The translations under genes and the position numbers were made by a program. DNA of 13,600 nt from an uncultured Butyrivibrio sp. (GTDB taxonomy: Bacteria; Bacillota; Clostridia; Lachnospirales; Lachnospiraceae): positions 1-13,600 of the forward strand of contig NZ_CAMVPU010000074.1 of assembly GCF_947169445.1 (NCBI RefSeq), written 5' to 3'. Positions 1 through 7,146 of the stretch are shown here, piece after piece. Under the pieces are notes generated by a model that did no database searches, had not been told where the DNA came from, and worked only from the letters and a program-made list of their open reading frames with translations. The number at the start of each line of letters is the position of its first letter. The first letter of the stretch is position 1.

Positions 1-119
1 TGGTGCTTAAGCTGCCTATTGTGTGGACATATTTTATTTTGTCACAGGAAGAGCTGTTCAGGCTGGTTATTACTATATTTATGTTTAGAAGTAAGAAGTG
101 GATGAATACTATTACATAA
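1..119 (+). CDS. MATE-family efflux transporter, C-terminal end (partial)
   Basis: The window opens inside a reading frame (complete codons from base 3) that ends at TAA 117-119. The visible 38 residues start VLKLPIVWTYFILSQEEL and finish RSKKWMNTIT. A hydrophobic helix, an acidic turn and then a basic K-K-W segment ending in N-x-T is the usual C-terminus of MATE (MepA/NorM-type) drug/sodium antiporters, where the last helix is followed by a short cytoplasmic tail. The start and nearly all of the protein lie upstream of the window, so whether the gene is intact cannot be told. The family call rests on this short tail only. Confidence 0.6.
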   Translation, partial: VLKLPIVWTYFILSQEELFRLVITIFMFRSKKWMNTIT

Positions 120-142
120 TGCTAGCTGTTACTCTGTTGGAA

Positions 143-171
143 TTGACGAGGTAAGGCTAAAGTGTTATATT
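143..171 (+). promoter_or_regulatory. Sigma-A type promoter for hicAB
   Basis: TTGACG (143-148) and TATATT (166-171) are separated by exactly 17 bases, close to the vegetative consensus. The element lies 32 bases upstream of the hicA start and downstream of the MATE stop codon, so it probably drives the toxin-antitoxin pair. Confidence 0.6.
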
Positions 172-203
172 GTAACTAGAAAATAGTTGCAAGAGGAATT
201 ACT

Positions 204-458
204 GTGCCAAAGAAATCAAAATTACTAGAAAATTACTGTCAAAACCCGCACCGACAAGTTTTACAATAAGAGAACTGGACGCACTTATGAAGCAATGTGG
301 CTGCGAAAAGTTCGAGGGCGGAAGAGGATCAGGAATAGGCTATTATCATGTTGAAACCAAGCGCATCCTTCAATTTGACGGTCCGCACCCAGGTAATGAA
401 CTGGTATCACGTAAAGATGGTCATAGTATTTCTTAAGGAAGTAGGTGAGATAGAATGA
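204..458 (+). pseudogene. hicA: HicA-type toxin, frameshifted
   Basis: The start is GTG 204, preceded by AGAGGA (192-197). The reading runs VPKKSKLLE, shifts at the A-run 229-232, continues as KLLSKPAPTSFTIREL ... GGRGSGIGYYHVETKR ... FDGPHPGNEL, shifts again near 403-405, and ends YHVKMVIVFLKEVGEIE at TGA 456-458. HicA toxins are small mRNA interferases with a double-stranded-RNA-binding-like fold; the P-H-P-G-N stretch and the final K-x-V-x-x-F-L-x-x-G-E-I are typical of one HicA subtype. The first shift is explained by one missing A (A5 to A4), the second by one extra base or two missing bases. The TGA overlaps the hicB ATG as ATGA. As written the gene cannot make a full toxin; sequencing error is the main alternative to real decay. 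Confidence 0.75.
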
Positions 459-802
459 TAAATTCACTGATGGAATACAATGGATATCATGCAAAAGTAG
501 AATTTGACCAGGAAGATCAGATATTCATAGGTCACGTTCTTGGCATCAATGACTCTCTGAATTTTCATGGAGAATCAGTAAAAGAGCTTACACAGTCCCT
601 GCATGATTGTATAGATAATTACCTTGATTACTGCCAGAAGATTGGAAAAGATCCTGAACGAGAATTTAAAGGCTCATTCAATGTTCGCATTAAGCCTGAG
701 CAGCATAAGAAAATTGCATTATATGCTGCCAATGAAGGAATCACAATAAACCAGTTTGTATCCAGAGCTATTGATGATGAACTGGACATCCTAGAAGGTT
801 AG
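455..802 (+). CDS. hicB: HicB-type antitoxin
   Basis: This 115-residue protein has two parts. Residues about 1-65 form the partially degraded RNase H-like HicB domain (starting MINSLMEYNGYHAKVEFDQE, with the GHVLGIND turn). Residues about 75-112 form a ribbon-helix-helix DNA-binding tail (FNVRIKPEQHKKIALYA, then GITINQFVSRAIDDEL). HicB antitoxins bind and neutralise HicA and repress their own promoter through the tail, so the promoter at 143-171 is the likely target. The ATG overlaps the hicA stop, which implies translational coupling. HicB looks intact while its partner is frameshifted, so it may now be an orphan antitoxin. The family call is firm; function in the cell is inferred. Confidence 0.88.
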   Translation: MINSLMEYNGYHAKVEFDQEDQIFIGHVLGINDSLNFHGESVKELTQSLHDCIDNYLDYCQKIGKDPEREFKGSFNVRIKPEQHKKIALYAANEGITINQFVSRAIDDELDILEG

Positions 803-1130
803 CCCAAAGACGCAATATTTTTGTTAATTCGCCGATTCGAGAACTGATAACTAAAGATGGATTTTATAATGGAAAAGCCTTGATGACAAGGCTTTTCTTT
901 ATTTGTTTCAACTATTAAAATATAAGGGTATGAAACCTTTTCTGAGCAAATTAGATATGATGAGTTTAAAAAAGTTGTGGAGAAAATTAGGACATTATAA
1001 TCTGTAGAAGTGATTCATTTCGCTGATTAGATTTCAGTTTTATAGACAAATTGAAGTTTACAAGTTATACGAGATACTGCACTAAGGAGCAATAATACTT
1101 CATAATATAAATGATTAAGGATATCCGTAA
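803..1130. other. Gene-poor gap with terminator and reading-frame remnant
   Basis: No intact gene is visible here. The gap holds the hicB terminator (873-905) and an open stretch at 926-1000 without a start codon that reads YETFSEQIRY, then DEFKKVVEKIRTL and stop. Its amphipathic, charged style looks like the C-terminal end of a lost protein, but I cannot name a family. An ATTTCAG at 1031-1037 resembles the boundary motif seen repeatedly downstream, though this variant also occurs by chance in coding sequence. A TATAAT at 996-1001 lacks a good -35 partner. Confidence 0.4.
873..905 (+). terminator. Rho-independent terminator after hicB
   Basis: There is a perfect 10-bp stem, AAAAGCCTTG (873-882) with CAAGGCTTTT (887-896), closed by a 4-base ATGA loop and followed by a T-rich tail. 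It sits 70 bases after the hicB stop. The A-rich left arm could make it work on the opposite strand as well. Confidence 0.85.
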
Positions 1131-1691
1131 ATGAAAACAACAATAATATCATTCAGTTCAAGAAAAAATGGAAACTGCGCTCAGATAGGAAAACTGATCC
1201 AGTCTATGACAGAGGAATCTGTTTTGTTTGATTTTTCAGAGTTTGAGGTTCATGCTTGCGGCGGATGCAATTATGAGTGTTTCAAAAAGCGAGAAGCATG
1301 CACATATATCGATGATATGGAGTGTAAACTGTTGGAAACCATTACGCAGAGCGAGGCAGTGTATTTTGTTTTGCCCAACTACTGCGATTACCCCTGCGCG
1401 AATTTTTTTATTTTCAATGAACGCAGCCAATGTTATTTCCAAGGCAGACCTGAACTGCTTGACAATTATTTAAAAGTGCCAAAACGTAGCATTGTTATCA
1501 GCAACACAAATGAGGAAAATTTTGTCAGGGCTTTGGGATATCAATCAGAAAAAGAACCGGAGATCCTTTTTTTATCAGCAAAGAAATATGGGAAGAAAAG
1601 TATTGCCGGCGATTTGTTGACAAACGAAAGGGCGTTGGGAGATATAAAGGAGTTTATTAATAATGATCATCAGAAAAGTAAGAGAAAATGA
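1131..1691 (+). CDS. Flavodoxin-fold NAD(P)H-dependent FMN reductase-like protein
   Basis: This 186-residue protein has the flavodoxin/NADPH-dependent FMN reductase layout: a first beta strand TTIISFSS, then the phosphate-binding loop S-S-R-K-N-G-N (residues 9-15), followed by a cysteine-rich segment C43-G-G-C46-N-Y-E-C50 ... C57 and D-D-M (61-63). This C-x2-C-x3-C pattern before a D-D-M stretch is common in clostridial NAD(P)H oxidoreductases and iron-sulfur flavoproteins. Here it may bind metal or a cluster, or act in redox. The likely role is two-electron reduction by bound FMN of an unknown substrate in the cytoplasm. An A-rich start region with AAGG about 10 bases upstream supports ATG 1131. 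The 3' end overlaps the next gene by 29 bases, so the two are co-translated. Confidence 0.7.
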   Translation: MKTTIISFSSRKNGNCAQIGKLIQSMTEESVLFDFSEFEVHACGGCNYECFKKREACTYIDDMECKLLETITQSEAVYFVLPNYCDYPCANFFIFNERSQCYFQGRPELLDNYLKVPKRSIVISNTNEENFVRALGYQSEKEPEILFLSAKKYGKKSIAGDLLTNERALGDIKEFINNDHQKSKRK

Positions 1692-2139
1692 ATTGAATCA
1701 GGCATTGGACCTGGTTTATAGAGTATTCATGGAATTTGAAGCACCAGATTATCCGGCAGAAGGAGTCGAGTCCTTTGTTAACGATATAATAAAAAATGAA
1801 GGATTCAAAGAAGGCTGTATAACAGGCAAGTTCAAAATGTATGGTGCCTTTGAAGAAGATACTATTATTGGAATAATGACCATGAGAAAAGAGTCTCATG
1901 TTATGTTGGCTTTTATTGATGCAGAGCAGCATAAGCGGGGTGTGGGAAGAAGGCTGTTTGAGTATATTCTCAAGGAGATTGTTTCGGAAAATCCTGCCAT
2001 AACAGATATAACTGTCAACTCATCTCCGTACGCTGTAGGGTTCTATAAAAAGCTTGGTTTTATTGAAAAAGATATCCTGCAAGAAAAGCATGGAATCAGA
2101 TTTGTACCAATGTCATATCATATAACTGCTTTGAGATAA
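1663..2139 (+). CDS. GNAT-family N-acetyltransferase
   Basis: This 158-residue single-domain GNAT protein transfers an acetyl group from acetyl-CoA to an amine. Motif A is visible as FIDAEQHKRGVGRRLFEYI, with the R-G-V-G-R pyrophosphate loop for CoA. The later SSPYAVGFYKKLGF is the usual motif B (A-x-x-F-Y-x-K-x-G-F). The start ATG 1663 lies inside the end of the preceding reductase gene and has AAGGAG about 11 bases upstream. Only 12 bases separate its stop from the next start. The substrate cannot be read from sequence. Confidence 0.85.
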   Translation: MIIRKVRENELNQALDLVYRVFMEFEAPDYPAEGVESFVNDIIKNEGFKEGCITGKFKMYGAFEEDTIIGIMTMRKESHVMLAFIDAEQHKRGVGRRLFEYILKEIVSENPAITDITVNSSPYAVGFYKKLGFIEKDILQEKHGIRFVPMSYHITALR

Positions 2140-2151
2140 GAAGATATAAAA

Positions 2152-3194
2152 TTGATTTATTGGATAAACGGACCATATGGAGTAGGAAAATCTACAGTGG
2201 CAGAGGCATTGCAGAAAAGCTACTCAAGGCCCATATATTTGACGCTGAAGAGGTTGGTAATGCAATTCGTGATAACTTCCCGGAGGAAAGTAAATACAGT
2301 ATTATTTTCGAGGGGTATTCTCTTTGGCGGGAAACAAACTATAAGCTGTTAAAAGAGATTTATGAGAAATATGACGGGGACATTATCGTCCCCATGACAC
2401 TGACATTGTCCGTGTCGTATGAGGAAATCATAAAAAGGCTTATAGATTCTGATATCAGGGTAAAATACGTAATTCTTGACGCGAATCATATGACTATACA
2501 TGATAGAATCATTGCCCGGGGAGAGAAAGAAGGCTGTTGGTGCATGCAGAATATTGATGCCTGTTTAGAGGCACTGAAAAATGATCAGCAAGCAGTTCAT
2601 ATCGATACTTGTGCTAAGTCTCCGGAACAGATTGCGGAGGAAATTATGGGGAACACAAAAATTTCCTTTATAAAACCTTCTCTTGAATATGCAAAAGAGA
2701 TTAGTGATTACAGACAGGAATTCCTTGATAATGGAGACCATATGGATGGGTGCGGACCGTTGAGAAAGTACGAGGATCCGGAGGAATACATAGAGGTCTG
2801 CAAGCAAAAGAGTAATCCGGATACCGCAGAAGCTGTAGGCGGACACGCTGAGCAGTTTTTGTTGGTAAGAGAATCTGATAACAGATTGGTTGGTATGGCA
2901 CAGTACCGATTTGGCGTTGATCCTATGTTTTGTATAGGATACTCGGTACGCCCTTCCGAGAGAAGAAAAGGCTATGCTAAATTGGCACTTAAGGACCTAC
3001 TTTTGTGGCTTAAGGACCAGGGGCAGGTCAGTACACCGATTTCCTGTGAACCGTCCAATGAGGCAAGCAAGAAGGTAATCCTTAACTGCGGGGGAAAGCT
3101 AACTGATACATGTACCTACAAGGGAATAGACTTGATGGTATTTGAGATACCGATTGAAATGGAGGAAGAACAGAAGTGGGCGAACGCGAAATAA
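2152..3194 (+). pseudogene. TmrB-like P-loop kinase fused to GNAT acetyltransferase, frameshifted
   Basis: Translation from TTG 2152 gives MIYWINGPYGVGKSTVAEAL, a P-loop (GPYGVGKST) placed just as in TmrB-type tunicamycin-resistance and related ATP-binding proteins. The frame then breaks at the A-run 2215-2218. The -1 frame continues KLLKAHIFDAEEVG, SLWRETNYKLL, GDIIVPMTL and the C-terminal part of the kinase-like domain to about 2650. From about 2665 a GNAT domain follows, with motif A GYSVRPSERRKGYAKLAL and SCEPSNEASKKVILNCGGK. A single lost A, or a -1 slip on AAAAG, joins the two frames exactly (Q-K-K-L-L-K). If read through, the product is about 347 residues with two enzyme domains. No strong Shine-Dalgarno sits before the TTG, so coupling to the upstream GNAT gene is likely. 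It may be a real pseudogene, a sequencing error or programmed slippage. Confidence 0.7.
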
Positions 3195-3607
3195 CATATT
3201 GTGAAACGGTTCCTGATCTAAATACATATTTTGAACTCAGAGAATCCGTTGATTGGGGGAATAATTTCAGTGCCGAGCAGGCTGTGAAGGCAATTAACGG
3301 CAGTGCACATTTTATCCTTGCTAAGGACGGAGAAAAAGCAGTCGCAATGGGACGTGCGGTTGGTGATGGAATGTATTATGTCATTGTTGATGTTGTGGTC
3401 AGGCCGGAATATCAGAGTAAGAGGATCGGTGCAACCATTGTAAACCGTTTGGTAGAGATGATTCAGAATGACGCTCCGGAAGGTTCAAGGGTTAGTATTC
3501 AGCTGTTGGCAGCAAAGGGAAAAGAAGAATTCTATGTGAAACAGGGGTTCAAGATATTACCTCATGAGTTCTGTGGACCGGCGCTCCGAAAGGTCATTTA
3601 TACTTAA
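3176..3607 (+). CDS. GNAT-family N-acetyltransferase
   Basis: This 143-residue compact GNAT protein resembles small stand-alone acetyltransferases. Motif A reads VVVRPEYQSKRIGATIVNRL, with the Q-S-K-R-I-G-A loop taking the place of the usual Q/R-x-x-G-x-G/A. Near the end, FYVKQGFKILP matches motif B (F-Y-x-K-x-G-F). The start is GTG 3176, supported by GGAGGAAG about 8 bases upstream; it overlaps the end of the TmrB-GNAT gene by 19 bases, so the two are probably translationally coupled. Nine bases separate it from the histidine phosphatase gene. The substrate is unknown. Confidence 0.83.
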   Translation: MGEREITYCETVPDLNTYFELRESVDWGNNFSAEQAVKAINGSAHFILAKDGEKAVAMGRAVGDGMYYVIVDVVVRPEYQSKRIGATIVNRLVEMIQNDAPEGSRVSIQLLAAKGKEEFYVKQGFKILPHEFCGPALRKVIYT

Positions 3608-3616
3608 AGGTGCACG

Positions 3617-4159
3617 ATGAAAAAGATAATATTAATGAGGCACTCTATCCCAGAAAGACTGAAACTACCGACGGAACAACTTCCGCTTTCGGAAGAGGGC
3701 AAAGAACTTGCAAGATCAAAATCGGAGATATTTGCAAATATTGATAAATGCTATACATCTTCCTACAAAAGGGCATTTGAGACGGCACAGATCCTTTCAA
3801 GAAAACCAATAACTATGGTTGATGATCTACATGAGAGAATTGTTGGGGAGGCGCGAGAGGATTTCTGGCTGAAGCAATATCAGGATCATGATTATCATAA
3901 TCCTAATGGTGAATCATTAAATGATGTAAAGAAAAGAATGAAAACTGCGGTTGATTCAATTCTTAGAAAAATGCAAGATGGAGAATCTGCACTAATTGTT
4001 TCTCACGCTACAGCGATTTGCTCGTATCTATTGAATTATTGTGATATTACAGTAACAAATTCTTCTGACAAATCCAGAAAAATAACATATAAAGATGAAA
4101 CTGTAATGGATGGAATATTTGCACCAACAAATTACTTTGAGATTGATTTTATAAATTGA
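3617..4159 (+). CDS. Histidine phosphatase superfamily protein
   Basis: This 180-residue protein has the branch-1 histidine phosphatase (phosphoglycerate-mutase-like) signatures. The N-terminal L-M-R8-H9-S carries the phospho-accepting His9, S-S-Y-K-R52 the second phosphate-binding arginine, H-E73 the likely proton donor region, and V-S-H130-A the second catalytic histidine. Such proteins remove phosphate from small molecules or proteins in the cytoplasm; the substrate is not predictable. The classic RHG motif reads RHS here, which is a common variant. It closes the tight 1131-4159 gene run and is followed by a perfect inverted repeat at 4172-4204. Confidence 0.85.
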   Translation: MKKIILMRHSIPERLKLPTEQLPLSEEGKELARSKSEIFANIDKCYTSSYKRAFETAQILSRKPITMVDDLHERIVGEAREDFWLKQYQDHDYHNPNGESLNDVKKRMKTAVDSILRKMQDGESALIVSHATAICSYLLNYCDITVTNSSDKSRKITYKDETVMDGIFAPTNYFEIDFIN

Positions 4160-4171
4160 TTCTATAGATTC

Positions 4172-4206
4172 AATCCATTTTCATTTATAACATGAAAATG
4201 GATTTT
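4172..4206 (+). terminator. Perfect 13-bp hairpin, probable terminator
   Basis: AATCCATTTTCAT (4172-4184) pairs without mismatch with ATGAAAATGGATT (4192-4204) around a 7-base loop. The right arm runs into only four T residues, so termination is likely but not certain. It ends the 1131-4159 operon and lies just before the first copy of the repeated boundary motif. Confidence 0.6.
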
Positions 4207-4229
4207 AGGACATGTTAATTCGATATAGT

Positions 4230-4236
4230 ATTCCCG
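4230..4236 (+). repeat. Boundary motif copy 1 (weak: ATTCCCG)
   Basis: This is a variant of the repeated gene-boundary motif, with 31 bases to the next start. Compared with TATATTCCAG it has three mismatches, so on its own it would not be convincing. It is flanked by short complementary arms (ATAGT / ACTAT). Confidence 0.3.
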
Positions 4237-4267
4237 AATAATTCACTATGAAAGTGGGAGAAAAGCT

Positions 4268-5032
4268 ATGATGATCGCCTTGGCAGCCGTTGGTTTTAGG
4301 AACGGCGATATTACATACAACAAAGAGAAGATTAAAACCGTGATTCGCGAACACGGGTACAAGCAAGCCGACCTTGTCCTATTCGGTGAGACTTTTTTAC
4401 AGGGTTTTGATTCGCTTTCATGGAACTATGATAGTGATAAGAGCATTGCTGTCAAAATGAATGATCCGATTATCGATGAGATAAGGAAAACTGCAAAAGA
4501 ATATTCCGTAGCAGTGTCCTTTGGCTATATCGAGAAAACAGAGGACAGTTTGTTCAGTAGTCAGTTGACATTGGACAAAGACGGGGAAATTCTCGATAAT
4601 TTCCGCAGGGTTTCTGTTGGATGGAAGGATCCAGTGGCCGATTTGCATTACAAAGAGGGAGATGGTTTTCACAAATTCTTATTTGAGGATAAGATTTTTG
4701 CAGTAGGTTTATGCGGAGATCTCTGGGATGATGGATATGTTGAACAGATGAAGGAACTAAACGCAGATATCGTTCTCTGGCCAGTTTACACGGATTTCAA
4801 TTACGAAGAATGGAATAAAACCATTAAATACGAGTACGCTGAACAGTCTGTGCGCTTTGGCCATGATGTATGCCTTGTAAATTCGGTATGTCTGGACAGA
4901 GAAGAATCTGAGATAGCCAAAGGTGGGGCAGCTTATTTCCAGGATGGCAGAATTAAATACCAAACACCTGCCGGGGAAGAAAGTATTCTCTATGTCCTGG
5001 ATAGTTCAAATACAAAGGACATAGAACCATAA
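4268..5032 (+). CDS. Carbon-nitrogen hydrolase (nitrilase superfamily)
   Basis: This 254-residue protein has the nitrilase-fold order: the first catalytic Glu in F-G-E41-T-F-L-Q-G-F, a strand pair ending GEILDNFRRVSVGWK where the catalytic Lys is normally found, and the nucleophile elbow VGLC149GDLW. It also has Y-K-E130-G, matching the second Glu region. Family members hydrolyse amides, carbamoyl groups or nitriles in the cytoplasm. At the usual Lys position this protein has R113-R114 (typical members have Y-R-K); K120 is the nearest lysine. This may be a family-specific arrangement rather than loss of activity. GGGAG 4256-4260 supports ATG 4268, although an adjacent ATG follows. Boundary motifs flank it on both sides. 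Confidence 0.8.
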   Translation: MMIALAAVGFRNGDITYNKEKIKTVIREHGYKQADLVLFGETFLQGFDSLSWNYDSDKSIAVKMNDPIIDEIRKTAKEYSVAVSFGYIEKTEDSLFSSQLTLDKDGEILDNFRRVSVGWKDPVADLHYKEGDGFHKFLFEDKIFAVGLCGDLWDDGYVEQMKELNADIVLWPVYTDFNYEEWNKTIKYEYAEQSVRFGHDVCLVNSVCLDREESEIAKGGAAYFQDGRIKYQTPAGEESILYVLDSSNTKDIEP

Positions 5033-5033
5033 T

Positions 5034-5040
5034 ATTCCAG
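5034..5040 (+). repeat. Boundary motif copy 2 (ATTCCAG)
   Basis: ATTCCAG starts two bases after the nitrilase-family stop codon and ends 37 bases before the next ATG. Extended to ten bases it reads AATATTCCAG, one mismatch from the best copies at 8548-8557 and 9135-9144. Confidence 0.6.
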
Positions 5041-5077
5041 TAGCTAGATGAATAATAAAGAGGACGTTAGATAGGCA

Positions 5078-5980
5078 ATGGAACAGATTACATTACACCG
5101 AATGACAAGAGAATTGTGCCATATGCTATATAGAACCTGGGAAAATGATGATTCCATCTATATGGATATGAATTTATATAAAACATTTGTCTATGATGAA
5201 GAAAAGGTTAACAAATACTTTGATTCTAAGCAGGATTCTTCAAGAATGCTGTTCGCAATAATGCTTGATGACAGACCTATAGGTGAGTTGCAGTTAAAAC
5301 AAATTGATCTAAAAGCTAAGGAATGCACACTGAGCATACATATGCAAAATGATGATGCTAAGGGGAAAGGATATGGCACAAGAGCGGAACAATTGGCCAT
5401 AAAATATGCTTTTGAAGAACTAGGAATGAAAGCGGTAAATGCAGATACAATCCGAAAAAACATCCGTAGTCAGCACGTTTTAGAAAAGGTCGGTTTTCAT
5501 TTTGTTACAGAGGATGGCGATTTTAGATTATATAGGATTGAAGCAGGTGATATGTTTGAAAAATCTTGTGGAGCAATAGTTTATACTGTAGAAGATGGGG
5601 TAATAAAATATCTTCTTGTTGAGGAAATGAGCGGAGCGCATAGTTTTCCCAAAGGACATATGGAAGAAGGCGAGACAGAAATAGAAACTGCGCTTCGCGA
5701 AATAAAGGAAGAAACAAATCTGGAAGTCGAGTTAGACGCTGAATTTAGAACAAGCGAACAGTACACACTTTCAGAGAAACCAGGAGTGACAAAGCAGGTT
5801 GTATATTTCCTTGCTAAGTATAAAGGCTCATCTCCGTGCATAACAAGACCTGACGAGGTAAAGGCTCTGAAGAGCCTCAAATTTGAAGATGCTATCAATA
5901 CTTTAGAGTATGATAATAAAAAAGAGATGCTTAAAAAGGCTGATAGCTACCTTAAGAGCAAGGAAGCAAATATTTATTAA
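5078..5980 (+). CDS. GNAT acetyltransferase-NUDIX hydrolase fusion
   Basis: This 300-residue two-domain protein has a GNAT acetyltransferase of the RimJ/RimL style at residues 1-158, with motif A DDAKGKGYGTRAEQLAIKYA and motif B NIRSQHVLEKVGF. Residues 160-300 form a NUDIX hydrolase. Its box runs from G193 to L215 and fits GX5EX7REUXEEXGU (E199, R207-E208, E211-E212), except that N214 stands at the usual Gly. The SFPKGHMEEGE context resembles diadenosine tetraphosphatase-type NUDIX proteins. The fused protein could acetylate one compound and hydrolyse a nucleoside-diphosphate-linked one. AAGAGGA (5058-5064) is the nearest Shine-Dalgarno, somewhat far from ATG 5078. The fusion is in one uninterrupted frame. 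Confidence 0.87.
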   Translation: MEQITLHRMTRELCHMLYRTWENDDSIYMDMNLYKTFVYDEEKVNKYFDSKQDSSRMLFAIMLDDRPIGELQLKQIDLKAKECTLSIHMQNDDAKGKGYGTRAEQLAIKYAFEELGMKAVNADTIRKNIRSQHVLEKVGFHFVTEDGDFRLYRIEAGDMFEKSCGAIVYTVEDGVIKYLLVEEMSGAHSFPKGHMEEGETEIETALREIKEETNLEVELDAEFRTSEQYTLSEKPGVTKQVVYFLAKYKGSSPCITRPDEVKALKSLKFEDAINTLEYDNKKEMLKKADSYLKSKEANIY

Positions 5981-5987
5981 ATTCCAG
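5981..5987 (+). repeat. Boundary motif copy 3 (ATTCCAG)
   Basis: ATTCCAG begins directly after the TAA of the GNAT-NUDIX gene and ends 38 bases before the next GTG start. Taken with the stop codon the ten bases read TAAATTCCAG, one mismatch from the best copies, and TTAA follows. Confidence 0.6.
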
Positions 5988-6025
5988 TTAATATATTAAG
6001 AAAAGCAGAATATGAGGTTATCATT

Positions 6026-7069
6026 GTGTTCACGATTACAAAGAACGATATCAATAGTATTCTTAGGGATTATCGCATCAATGCGGAGTGCTCTTCTTTA
6101 ACAGAATTACAAAGATATTATTACGAAAGAGAAGATCCTGAGTCCAAACAGGTTAGGGTGATAGTAAGAGTAGATTTAGTGGACGGTAGATCATTGGTTG
6201 TGCGTTTTAAAAATGAAGATGATGCACCGCAGGATGTAATAGAAGCACAGAGCCGCTTCGCTGTTTTACTGTATGAACATGGTATAGATACACCGGAGAT
6301 ATATGATGCAGAAGGGCTTTATGCACGTTGCTATACTATTAATGGATATGATGTGATTGTAACCGTTGAAAGATTTGAAGAAGGAGAAATTCAATTAGTT
6401 GATCCTGAAACAGCAATGGAAATCGGAAAGCTTCTTGCAAGGATGCATAACATTGCTGAAGAGGGTGATATTCATGTTAACAGTAAAGTCCTCTTTGACC
6501 CATTGACAGAGAATGATCTGTTCAGTTTCGAGACTTTCATCGCGTATAAGGATAAACTGCTGGCGATAGACCACGATTTGTATCTGGACATCGTCCATAA
6601 GCATAACTGGCTGATATCCCATATTCAGCCATTCAACAATAATCCACGTTATGCCGTACAGGGAGACTTTAGTGTCTGTAATCTGTATCGAACCCAAAGT
6701 GGGAAAATCGGAGTTTTTGATTTTAACCGATGCGGTGACAGTAATCTGTTTTTTGATGCAGTCATGCAAGCAATCTTTGTAGCCAGGCTGATGGATTATC
6801 CGGAAGAACTTGCAGGACATCAGGAAGAAAGGATTCTGTCTGCGTTTCTGAATGGATATCAGCAGATTCGACCATTTACATCTGAACAGAAAGAGGTATA
6901 TCGATATCTATACACACTGGTAAATGCTTTCTGGGGTGCAGATTTAGTATGGAGTAATCAAAGCCTGACATCAGCTTTAGAAAATGCCGATGATATCTCT
7001 ACGCATCGATGGATGAAGGAGATATACAGACGGGAATCCGAATGTTTGGATATAGCATTTTTGAAATAA
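6026..7069 (+). CDS. APH-family phosphotransferase (aminoglycoside/choline kinase-like)
   Basis: This 347-residue protein has the APH kinase fold. The N-lobe is at about residues 1-115, with R60-F-K as a possible nucleotide-lysine region. The Brenner catalytic loop reads V-Q212-G-D214-F-S-V-C-N219 and the metal-binding motif V-F-D232-F-N. Catalytic Asp214, Asn219 and Asp232 are kept, but the usual His of HGD is Gln. Members phosphorylate aminoglycosides, macrolides, choline or sugars; the substrate here is unknown. The start is GTG 6026, with GAGG about 8 bases upstream; no closer ATG fits. It is a stand-alone unit between two boundary motifs. Antibiotic resistance is possible but not shown. 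Confidence 0.78.
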   Translation: MFTITKNDINSILRDYRINAECSSLTELQRYYYEREDPESKQVRVIVRVDLVDGRSLVVRFKNEDDAPQDVIEAQSRFAVLLYEHGIDTPEIYDAEGLYARCYTINGYDVIVTVERFEEGEIQLVDPETAMEIGKLLARMHNIAEEGDIHVNSKVLFDPLTENDLFSFETFIAYKDKLLAIDHDLYLDIVHKHNWLISHIQPFNNNPRYAVQGDFSVCNLYRTQSGKIGVFDFNRCGDSNLFFDAVMQAIFVARLMDYPEELAGHQEERILSAFLNGYQQIRPFTSEQKEVYRYLYTLVNAFWGADLVWSNQSLTSALENADDISTHRWMKEIYRRESECLDIAFLK

Positions 7070-7105
7070 TACCGACAATTATAGGATGCCATGTCAGTTG
7101 GGCAT

Positions 7106-7128
7106 TAACTCGGAAAAATATATTACAG
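7106..7128 (+). repeat. Boundary motif copy 4 (long left half, ATTACAG)
   Basis: TAACTCGGAA (7106-7115) followed by AAA and TATATTACAG (7119-7128) matches the 8538-8557 copy with one mismatch and a 3-base insertion. ATTACAG by itself occurs in coding sequence by chance, so the long match carries the call. The next start is 18 bases on. Confidence 0.6.
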
Positions 7129-7146
7129 CATAATGGAGCATGAAGT

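Noticed and set aside
285..494. Reverse-strand reading frame over hicA
   Set aside because: It is a shadow of the frameshifted hicA/hicB region, with no start signal or family features. The other reverse-strand frames opposite clear genes were rejected for the same reason.
996..1001. TATAAT as promoter of the 1131 gene run
   Set aside because: The only upstream candidate (TTGTGG 975) has a 15-base spacer and a poor match.
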